DNA from: Acidobacteria bacterium AH-259-L09
GTDB lineage: Bacteria > Acidobacteriota > UBA6911 > RPQK01
Reading direction: 5' to 3'
NCBI GenBank assembly: GCA_027717875.1
Contig: JALLOL010000147.1
Coordinates: 1-6,466 of the forward strand
Length of the DNA: 6,466 nucleotides
The position numbers were made by a program, and so were the translations under genes. Of the stretch, positions 1 through 5,300 are shown piece after piece. The notes under the pieces are model-generated. The model was not told where the DNA came from. It worked only from the letters and a program-made list of their open reading frames with translations, and did not search any database. The stretch's first letter is position 1. Each line of letters begins with the position of its first letter.

Positions 1-79
1 ACTGAATCCCTAAGGCAGGCTCTGGCATAGGCTGCCAACGGCTTTGGAGTTGGGCCCGTAAATGTAGGTGATATACAAG

Positions 80-84
80 AGGAG
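80..84 (+). promoter_or_regulatory. Ribosome binding site of asd (decides the GTG start)
   Basis: AGGAG at 80-84 is a near-consensus Shine-Dalgarno sequence. It lies 8 nt before the GTG at 93 but overlaps the other in-frame GTG at 84. The spacing therefore favours 93 as the asd start. Neither lysC nor dapB in this cluster has a comparable site. Confidence 0.75.
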
Positions 85-92
85 TGAGACAA

Positions 93-1142
93 GTGGAAAA
101 AATTGCTGTGGGAATCTTGGGCGCCACCGGGGCGGTGGGACAAAAGTTTATCTTAGTTTTGGCTGATCATCCCTGGTTTGAGATCCGAGAATTGGCTGCC
201 TCCGAACGGTCATCCGGGAATCGGTACGAGGACGTGGTGGCCTGGAAACAATCGGTTCCCATGCCGGAAAAGGTCCGTGGCATGATGGTGAAGGATTGTG
301 AAGCGAACCTCGAATGCAGGATCGTTTTCTCCGGTCTCGACTCCTCCGTAGCTGGAGAAGTTGAAACGGCATTCGCTGAAGCGGGTTACTGGGTATTTTC
401 CAATGCCAAAAACCATCGCATGGATCCAGACGTTCCGCTGGTGATCGCCGAACTCAACCCTGAGCATCTGGACATCATCCCCTATCAGCAGAAAAACCGA
501 GGTTGGCAGGGTGCCATTGTCACCAATGCCAACTGTTCGGCAATCGTCCTGGCCCTTTCCATCGGTCCGCTTCAGAAGGAGTTCGGGTTGAAGGCGGTTC
601 ACGTGGTAACCTTTCAGGCCATCTCTGGTGCCGGCTATCCTGGCCCTCCTGCACTGGATATCTTGGGTAACGTCATTCCTTTCATTTCCGGCGAAGAAGA
701 AAAAATCGAAACTGAAACGCAGAAGATTTTGGGCAGGCTGGGAAAAGACAGCTTTCGGCCGGCCGATTTCACCGTCAGCGCTCACGCCAATAGAGTCCCC
801 GTTGAGGAAGGCCACCTGGAATGTGTTTCAATTCGATTGGGGGAGAAGGCTTCAGTGCAGGAGGTGGTTCGTTGCTGGCAGCAATTTGCTGGAATGGCAC
901 AAGAATTGAATCTTCCCTCGGCGCCCAAACAGCCCGTGGTGGTCTTTTGCGAGAAGGATCGTCCCCAACCTCGTCTGGATGTCTGGAAATACAAGGGGAT
1001 GAGTGTGCTGGTGGGGCGGGTTCGCTCCTGTTCAGTGTTTGACATCAGGTATGTCGTGCTTGGACACAACACCATGCGAGGGGCGGCAGGAGCTTCGCTG
1101 TTGAATGCGGAACTGGCGCTCAAAAGAGGCATGCTTGATTAA
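93..1142 (+). CDS. asd: Aspartate-semialdehyde dehydrogenase, archaeal/fungal-type
   Basis: This enzyme reduces L-aspartyl-4-phosphate to L-aspartate-4-semialdehyde with NADPH in the cytoplasm, the second step of the aspartate family pathway. The 349-residue protein shows an N-terminal Rossmann nucleotide-binding loop (GATGAVG, residues 10-16). The nucleophile motif NANCSA places the catalytic Cys at 148. The segment SAHANRVPVEEGH (229-241) carries the substrate-binding Arg and the general-base His (241). The VPLVIAELNPEHL stretch (114-126), the RVPV..GH motif and the length of about 350 match the archaeal/fungal-like subclass rather than the E. coli type. The start is GTG at 93, because AGGAG lies 8 nt upstream; a GTG at 84 would add three residues and overlap that site. 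It is the first gene of the cluster, followed after a 149-nt repeat-filled spacer by the aspartate kinase that makes its substrate. No sign of damage. Confidence 0.95.
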   Translation: MEKIAVGILGATGAVGQKFILVLADHPWFEIRELAASERSSGNRYEDVVAWKQSVPMPEKVRGMMVKDCEANLECRIVFSGLDSSVAGEVETAFAEAGYWVFSNAKNHRMDPDVPLVIAELNPEHLDIIPYQQKNRGWQGAIVTNANCSAIVLALSIGPLQKEFGLKAVHVVTFQAISGAGYPGPPALDILGNVIPFISGEEEKIETETQKILGRLGKDSFRPADFTVSAHANRVPVEEGHLECVSIRLGEKASVQEVVRCWQQFAGMAQELNLPSAPKQPVVVFCEKDRPQPRLDVWKYKGMSVLVGRVRSCSVFDIRYVVLGHNTMRGAAGASLLNAELALKRGMLD

Positions 1143-1219
1143 GAGCAAAAGAACAAACGCGCTTCGCGCGTAGAGCAAAAGAACAAAAGAGCAATAGAGC
1201 AATAGAAGAAGAGAGCGAA
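1142..1219 (+). repeat. 8-bp tandem repeat array (AGAGCAAA-like), split by a hairpin
   Basis: From the last base of the asd stop codon the spacer reads as consecutive octamers. AGAGCAAA and AGAACAAA occupy 1142-1157. After a 14-nt GC-rich insert the same pair recurs at 1172-1187, followed by AGAGCAAT twice (1188-1203), AGAAGAAG (1204-1211) and AGAGCGAA (1212-1219). That makes eight units with period 8. The purine-rich units sit on the coding strand and contain no convincing start or reading frame. The function is unknown. Replication slippage is the simplest explanation of the regular period. Confidence 0.85.
1157..1171. other. Small perfect GC-rich hairpin inside the repeat array
   Basis: ACGCGC (1157-1162) and GCGCGT (1166-1171) form a perfect 6-bp stem around TTC, or a 5-bp stem with a CTTCG loop. 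It begins 15 nt after the asd stop. On the + strand it is not followed by a T-run, so it is not a standard intrinsic terminator. Read on the - strand it is followed by a T-rich stretch (complement of 1143-1156), but no - strand gene precedes it. It could pause polymerase or protect the asd mRNA end; this is inference. Confidence 0.5.
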
Positions 1220-1223
1220 GCAC

Positions 1224-1287
1224 TTCACGACAGCACCACAGCACGGCAGCACCACAGCACGAAGTCACGAAATCACGAAGTCACGAA
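1224..1287 (+). repeat. 8-bp tandem repeat array (AGCACGAA family), ends 4 nt before lysC
   Basis: Eight consecutive octamers fill this segment: TTCACGAC, AGCACCAC, AGCACGGC, AGCACCAC, AGCACGAA, GTCACGAA, ATCACGAA and GTCACGAA. The remaining ATCC (1288-1291) leads straight into the lysC ATG. Three bases separate this array from the purine-rich one before it, so nearly the whole asd-lysC spacer has an 8-bp period. The same octamer family recurs in the lysC-dapB spacer. No Shine-Dalgarno site lies between the array and the ATG. Confidence 0.88.
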
Positions 1288-1291
1288 ATCC

Positions 1292-2674
1292 ATGATCGTC
1301 ATTAAATTCGGCGGCACCTCCGTGCAGGATGCACCGGCTATGGTGCGGGCCATCCAGGCAGTTGAAAAGCAACTTGACAGAAAACCCGCCGTGGTTCTTT
1401 CGGCCATGGGTAAAACCACGGACAAGCTGTTGAAGATTGCCGAAAAGGCTCATAGAGGTGAGGTGGAGGCAGCGCGTGGGATCAGTCGGGATTTGAAGGG
1501 GCATTACCTTCGAGTCGCCCGAGAATTGTTAACCGGGACACGGCTGCTGAAAACAGAGGATCGACTGGGTGGCTACTTCGAAGAAATTTCAAACATCATT
1601 CAAGGGTTGTATCTATTGGGTGAGTGCACCCCACGCAGCAGGGATGCGATTGCCTCTTTTGGTGAGCGTATGAGCAGCTTGATCTTTGCTGAAACACTGG
1701 GCGAAAAAGGACATCCCGTGGCCTTGTTAGATTCTCGAGAGTTCATCCGAACAGATGACGATTTTACGCGGGCTGCGGTGCTTGAAGAGGTCTCTTTTCC
1801 GAAGATCCGCGAGCAGGTTGCCCCGCAGCTGGATGACGGTAGGCTTGTTGTTCTACCAGGTTTTGTTGGCTCCACCGTCGACGGGATTACGACCACTATT
1901 GGGCGCGGAGGCTCCGACTACACGGCTTCACTAGTCGGGGCCGCGCTCCAGGTCAAAGACATCCAGATCTGGACCGATGTGCCGGGAATTCTAACAGCCG
2001 ATCCTCGAATTGTGCCCGAGGTTTACAAGATCAAAGCGATTTCTTTTAGTGAGGCCTCTGAATTGGCTTACTTTGGTGCTCAAGTGCTTCATCCGAGCAC
2101 GCTGATTCCGGCCGTTTCTCGCACTATCCCGGTTCACGTCTGTGATTCTTCCAAAATTGATCAGATCGGTACGCTTATCTCGGCGAGCTCCATTCCTTGC
2201 CAAACACCCGTGAAATCCCTTGCATGCAAGAAAGGGATTACGCTGCTGAATATCCACTCCACGCGCATGCTCCTGGCCTATGGTTTTCTACACCGGATCT
2301 TTGAGGTTTTCGATCGGCGCAGAACGGTGGTCGATGTCGTGGCCACATCCGAGGTCGATGTCTCTCTGACCATAGACTCTGCGGCGAATCTGCAGGCCAT
2401 TTTAAATGATCTACGAGCTTTCGGCCGGGTTGACGTGGAGCCGAACGTCGCCATCATTTGCATCGTGGGGGACAACCTCCGAAACACTCCAGGTGTTGCT
2501 GCTCGAATATTCCAGGCACTCGATGTGATCAATGTGCGAATGATTTCGCAGGGCGCGTCTCACATCAACGTGACTTTTATTGTGCAAGAAGACAAAATGG
2601 AAGATGCGGTTCGGCAGCTGCACGATGAGTTTTTTACGGAGCCCGATCCGCAGCTTTTCGAAGCGATTTCGTGA
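1292..2674 (+). CDS. lysC: Aspartate kinase, LysC (AKIII)-like with C-terminal ACT domains
   Basis: It phosphorylates L-aspartate with ATP to give aspartyl-4-phosphate, the committed step of the lysine/threonine/methionine family. The 460-residue protein begins with the amino-acid kinase motif KFGGTS (5-10). SFGER follows at 122-126, then GRGGSDYTA (204-212) and the nucleotide-site segment WTDVPGILTADPR (227-239). Two ACT regulatory domains follow, at roughly 315-375 and 385-455. It is monofunctional, with no homoserine dehydrogenase domain. The first ACT segment (residues 321-356: HSTRM, GFL, VDVVATSEV) resembles the lysine-binding region of E. coli LysC, so feedback inhibition by lysine is likely (inference). 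ATG 1292 puts the KFGGTS motif at the usual distance from the N terminus, but no Shine-Dalgarno site precedes it. The final TCG TGA codons already form part of the next repeat array. Confidence 0.95.
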   Translation: MIVIKFGGTSVQDAPAMVRAIQAVEKQLDRKPAVVLSAMGKTTDKLLKIAEKAHRGEVEAARGISRDLKGHYLRVARELLTGTRLLKTEDRLGGYFEEISNIIQGLYLLGECTPRSRDAIASFGERMSSLIFAETLGEKGHPVALLDSREFIRTDDDFTRAAVLEEVSFPKIREQVAPQLDDGRLVVLPGFVGSTVDGITTTIGRGGSDYTASLVGAALQVKDIQIWTDVPGILTADPRIVPEVYKIKAISFSEASELAYFGAQVLHPSTLIPAVSRTIPVHVCDSSKIDQIGTLISASSIPCQTPVKSLACKKGITLLNIHSTRMLLAYGFLHRIFEVFDRRRTVVDVVATSEVDVSLTIDSAANLQAILNDLRAFGRVDVEPNVAIICIVGDNLRNTPGVAARIFQALDVINVRMISQGASHINVTFIVQEDKMEDAVRQLHDEFFTEPDPQLFEAIS

Positions 2675-2719
2675 GTTCGTGCCTTCGTGAGTTCGCGCGT
2701 GCATTCGTGCTTTGGTGCT
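2668..2719 (-). repeat. 8-bp repeat array, inverted orientation of the AGCACGAA family
   Basis: The octamers TTCGTGAG, TTCGTGCC, TTCGTGAG and TTCGCGCG occupy 2668-2699. After TGCA come TTCGTGCT and TTGGTGCT (2704-2719). Their reverse complements (CTCACGAA, GGCACGAA, AGCACGAA and relatives) are the same family as the array before lysC. The first unit contains the last lysC codons and its TGA stop (2672-2674), so the repeat has run into the gene end. Confidence 0.85.
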
Positions 2720-2759
2720 GGGACGCGGTAGTTTACCTCACGACAGCACGAAAACACGA
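2705..2759. repeat. Imperfect inverted repeat / potential hairpin before dapB
   Basis: 2705-2720 pairs with 2744-2759 at 14 of 16 positions (mismatches at 2710/2754 and 2714/2750) around a 23-nt loop. It results from octamers of one family lying in opposite orientations on the two sides of 2720-2736. In the dapB leader it could fold into an mRNA stem. It is not followed by a T-run, so it is not an obvious intrinsic terminator. Confidence 0.65.
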
Positions 2760-2768
2760 CAGCACGAA
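2737..2768 (+). repeat. 8-bp repeat array (AGCACGAA family), ends 5 nt before dapB
   Basis: Four direct octamers CTCACGAC, AGCACGAA, AACACGAC and AGCACGAA are followed by AAACC and the dapB ATG. This mirrors the arrangement before lysC, where the same family ends 4 nt before the start codon. Units 1 and 3, and units 2 and 4, are most alike, suggesting a 16-bp duplication. Confidence 0.88.
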
Positions 2769-2773
2769 AAACC

Positions 2774-3472
2774 ATGCGAGTTACACTGATAGGCCATGGC
2801 AAAATGGGAAGGATGGTGGAGAAAGTAGCGCGCGATCGCGGCCATGAAATTGTTCATATTCTTAACAGTCAGAATCATCCGCCAGGTAGCGAATTTTCTG
2901 GAGAATGGGTGAAACTCACCGACGCGTTGATCGATTTCTCAGTGGCAAATGCGGTGCACTCCAATGTCGAAGGTGCCCTCCGTGCAAAGATCCCAATTGT
3001 GGTGGGAACTACTGGTTGGACTGAACACTTAGACAAGATCCGCACAATTGTGGAAGCGGATCAAGGCGCCTGCATTTACTCGAGCAATTTCAGCATGGGT
3101 GTTCAGGTGCTCTTTTATCTTACACGGCGGGCTGGAGAACTCCTTTCCCGTTTTCAAGATTTCCATCCTTTTGTCGTGGAGTCTCACCACGCTCACAAAG
3201 TAGATGCTCCCTCTGGAACGGCTCTTACCTTGCGCCGGATTCTCGAGGAATCCTACCGCTCGAACATACCGGTGTCGAGCCTTCGGGCCGGTTTCTTCCC
3301 CGGGAATCATAGGGTAGGATTTGACTCACTTTTTGAGACTTTAACGCTGGAGCACACGGCACGAAGCCGGGAGAGTTTTGCCGGAGGAGCGCTTTTCGCT
3401 GCCCAGTGGCTCCAAGACAAAACAGGCTTCTACAGCTTCGAAGAAATCCTATTTGGTGAAGAACATGACTAA
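2774..3472 (+). CDS. dapB: 4-hydroxy-tetrahydrodipicolinate reductase
   Basis: It reduces the DapA product to tetrahydrodipicolinate with NAD(P)H. The 232-residue protein has an N-terminal dinucleotide-binding loop GHGKMG (7-12), then DFSVANAV (54-61) and VGTTGW (77-82). The C-terminal catalytic domain holds the signature ESHHAHKVDAPSGTA (136-150). By family analogy His138 is the general acid and Lys142 binds substrate. Later conserved parts are GNHRVGF (177-183), EHTARSRESFAGGAL (193-207) and a terminal GFYSFEEIL. The length is at the short end for DapB (commonly 240-275), mostly through shortened segments in the N-terminal half; no key motif is missing. ATG 2774 is the only sensible start, just before the nucleotide loop, but it lacks a Shine-Dalgarno site. 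Its last 8 bases overlap the dapA start, so translational coupling is likely. Confidence 0.95.
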   Translation: MRVTLIGHGKMGRMVEKVARDRGHEIVHILNSQNHPPGSEFSGEWVKLTDALIDFSVANAVHSNVEGALRAKIPIVVGTTGWTEHLDKIRTIVEADQGACIYSSNFSMGVQVLFYLTRRAGELLSRFQDFHPFVVESHHAHKVDAPSGTALTLRRILEESYRSNIPVSSLRAGFFPGNHRVGFDSLFETLTLEHTARSRESFAGGALFAAQWLQDKTGFYSFEEILFGEEHD

Positions 3473-4358
3473 TCTAAGAGGTTGTGGCACAGCACTGGTG
3501 ACTCCTTTTAATTCTGATAATCAGGTCGATTTAGAAGCCTATCGGGAAATCACCCGCTGGCAGATCGACTCCGGGATCGATTTTGTGGTTCCCACTGGGA
3601 CGACCGGATAAAGCGCCACCTTGGAGGAGGAGGAATATCGTGCCGTAATTCGTACCTGTGTGGAAACGGTCTCCGGCTCCGTTCCAGTAGTCGCCGGCGC
3701 AGGAACCAACCATACGCAACACGCGATTCACTTGTCTCGCATCGCTGAAGAGCAAGGAGCGGACGCCGTCCTTTCTGTTACTCCTTACTACAATAAACCG
3801 ACCCAGGAAGGTCTCTTTCGACATTTTCAGAAGATTGCTCAAGCGATTAGCATACCCGTCATTTTGTATAACGTACCGGGACGCACGGGAACCAACATAA
3901 CGTCTGAAACGACGCTTCGTCTGGCCAACGTCGACAATATCGTTGGTGTCAAGGAAGCCAGTGGAAGTCTCGATCAGATTATGGAAATCCTGACTGACCG
4001 GCCCCCTGAATTTTCCGTCCTTTCCGGCGACGACAACCTTGCTTTTGCGGTGACATCCCTGGGTGGGGACGGTGTGATCTCAGTAGCCAGCAACTTGATT
4101 CCTGCCGAAATGTCTCGAATGATTGACCTGGCTCGTCATGGAAAAATGGAAGAGGCGCGGAAAATTCATTATGAGTTTCTCTCCCTGATGAACCTCAACT
4201 TTGTGGAGTCCAATCCTATTCCCGTCAAATACGCACTTTTCCAGATGGGCAAGATCCAAGAAGTTTATCGCCTTCCCTTATGTCCGCTGAGCGAAAGTAA
4301 CAAACGGAAGATGGATCAAGAGCTTCAAAAGCTGAAGTTGGTCGGCTCCCATGATTGA
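3465..4358 (+). pseudogene. dapA: 4-hydroxy-tetrahydrodipicolinate synthase, interrupted by an in-frame TAA
   Basis: DapA condenses pyruvate with aspartate semialdehyde, the first lysine-specific step, as a TIM-barrel Schiff-base aldolase. The reading frame from ATG 3465 would encode 297 residues (E. coli DapA has 292), but codon 49 is TAA (3609-3611). It stands in the signature GTTGESATL, where the invariant Glu should be. GAA to TAA needs only one base change, and the frame is unchanged on both sides. Everything else is intact: Thr46/Thr47, the YYNKP motif (Tyr109), LYNVPGRTG (Tyr135, Arg140), GVKEASGSL with Schiff-base Lys163, and SGDD. As written only a 48-residue fragment is made. A restart at TTG 3621 would lose the first barrel strands and the catalytic Thr pair. 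It overlaps dapB (ATGACTAA) and dapD (ATGATTGA) by 8 nt each. Sequencing error, fresh mutation or readthrough cannot be told apart here. Confidence 0.9.
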
Positions 4359-5169
4359 GACGATCGAGAGGCTTTATCAAAAAGATAAGTTTGAAGCACA
4401 AGATCGGCGCACACTGGAATCCTTTCTGGATCAGCTGGACAGTGGGGAAATTCGGGCTGCCGAAAAGGTTGAGGGCCAATGGAAAGTGAATGGCTGGGTC
4501 AAGAAGGGGATCCTGGTTGGCTTCCGCATGGGTGTGCTCACCGATCGATCCATCAATGAGCACTTCCAGTTTTTTGATAAGGATACCTTTCCACTAAAAT
4601 CTCTCCATCTCAATTCGGGGGTTCGTTTGGTCCCTGGGGGATCTGCCATCCGGCGCGGAGCCTATGTGGCTTCAGGGGTCACCTGTATGCCACCCATGTA
4701 CGTCAATGTCGGAGCCTACGTGGATGAAGGCACCATGGTCGACTCGCACGCCCTGGTCGGTTCATGTGCTCAGATCGGAAAATGCGTTCATTTGAGCGCC
4801 GCCGCCCAGATCGGTGGGGTGCTGGAGCCTGTGGGAGCTCTTCCCGTGATAGTTGAAGATGAGGTTCTAATTGGAGGAAATTGTGGGATCTACGAAGGAA
4901 CGATTGTGCGGCGCGGTGCGGTCTTGGCAGCGGGAGTAATTTTAACGCGCGGAACCCCGGTTCACGACCTGGTTAAGGAAACAGTATACCGTGCGGACCA
5001 AGAGCGACCCCTTGAGATTCCCGAGGGTGCGGTCGTCATTCCCGGCACTCGCCCTATTTCTTCCGGCTATGGCAAGACTCAGAGACTTTCCCTTTACTCT
5101 CCCATAATCGTTAAGTACAGGGACTGGAAAACTGAGAAGTCGGTAAGGCTTGAAGAATGGTTGCGGTGA
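4351..5169 (+). CDS. dapD: 2,3,4,5-tetrahydropyridine-2,6-dicarboxylate N-succinyltransferase
   Basis: It transfers succinyl from succinyl-CoA to tetrahydrodipicolinate, opening the succinylase branch to DAP. The 272-residue product (E. coli DapD 274) has a helical N-terminal domain (about 1-90). A left-handed beta-helix of hexapeptide repeats follows, with conserved blocks MYVNVGAYVDEGTMVD (116-131), VGSCAQIGKCVHLS (136-149) and IGGVLEP (154-160). By alignment from memory, Asp131 and Glu182 (in GIYEGTIV) correspond to the residues proposed as catalytic in the family. The C-terminal SLYSPIIVKY block (247-256) is also typical. ATG 4351 lies inside the dapA end with an 8-nt overlap (ATGATTGA), the same geometry as dapB/dapA. 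No strong Shine-Dalgarno site is visible, so expression probably relies on ribosomes finishing dapA. A stop within dapA could therefore also lower DapD by polarity. Confidence 0.95.
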   Translation: MIETIERLYQKDKFEAQDRRTLESFLDQLDSGEIRAAEKVEGQWKVNGWVKKGILVGFRMGVLTDRSINEHFQFFDKDTFPLKSLHLNSGVRLVPGGSAIRRGAYVASGVTCMPPMYVNVGAYVDEGTMVDSHALVGSCAQIGKCVHLSAAAQIGGVLEPVGALPVIVEDEVLIGGNCGIYEGTIVRRGAVLAAGVILTRGTPVHDLVKETVYRADQERPLEIPEGAVVIPGTRPISSGYGKTQRLSLYSPIIVKYRDWKTEKSVRLEEWLR

Positions 5170-5178
5170 CTGAGGAGA

Positions 5179-5220
5179 CAGAAGACAGGAGCCAGAAGCC
5201 AGGAGTCAGGAGCCAGGAGT
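5179..5220 (+). repeat. 7-bp tandem repeat, six copies (CAGGAGY)
   Basis: Six consecutive heptamers start 9 nt after the dapD stop: CAGAAGA, CAGGAGC, CAGAAGC, CAGGAGT, CAGGAGC and CAGGAGT. The unit differs in both sequence and period from the octamers upstream in the cluster. The purine-rich GGAG cores resemble Shine-Dalgarno sequences, but they lie 80 nt or more before the aminotransferase start, too far for a direct role. Confidence 0.88.
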
Positions 5221-5227
5221 TTAATTA

Positions 5228-5266
5228 TCAGTGAAAATCCGCTCAGATCCGTGTGATCCGTGATCC
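5228..5266 (+). repeat. Short ATCCGTG-type repeat before the aminotransferase
   Basis: The stretch divides into TCAGTGAAAA, TCCGCTCAGA, TCCGTGTGA, TCCGTGA and a final TCC. The core GATCCGTG occurs exactly twice (5246-5253 and 5255-5262), 9 nt apart. A possible upstream GTG start at 5253 lies inside this repeat, which argues that this part is not coding. Confidence 0.7.
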
Positions 5267-5300
5267 CAGAACTCAACAGCTCACGGAGCGAGACAGACCC

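Noticed and set aside
1..30. Possible C-terminal tail of an upstream + strand gene (nine codons ending in TAG at 28-30)
   Set aside because: Nine residues are too few to identify a protein, and an open run of this length is expected by chance.
44..76. Possible promoter before asd (TTGGAG or TTGGGC with GATATA/ATATAC)
   Set aside because: The matches to -35 and -10 are weak and the spacings (about 20 or 14 nt) are off, so I cannot support a promoter call.
210..815. A 201-codon open frame on the - strand inside asd
   Set aside because: It lies antisense to a clearly conserved gene, its translation shows no recognisable domain, and nothing suggests a start signal. It is a shadow of asd codon use.
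1224..1287. CRISPR array or iteron-type replication origin in the octamer repeats
   Set aside because: The units are 8 bp with no unique spacers, so it is not a CRISPR. No replication gene or AT-rich melting region accompanies them, so iterons are unsupported.
1143..1291. Lysine riboswitch before lysC
   Set aside because: A lysine riboswitch aptamer needs about 170 nt of specific multi-helix structure. This spacer is 149 nt of simple repeats.
3609..3611. Genetic-code change or selenocysteine/pyrrolysine-type recoding at the dapA stop
   Set aside because: TAA is not a selenocysteine or pyrrolysine codon, the family residue is Glu, and TAA ends asd and dapB normally in the same window.
3621..4358. 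A separate shorter dapA starting at TTG 3621
   Set aside because: It would lack the first barrel strands and the catalytic Thr pair, there is no Shine-Dalgarno site before it, and the TTG is simply the Leu of the GTTGESATL motif. It is the remainder of one broken gene.
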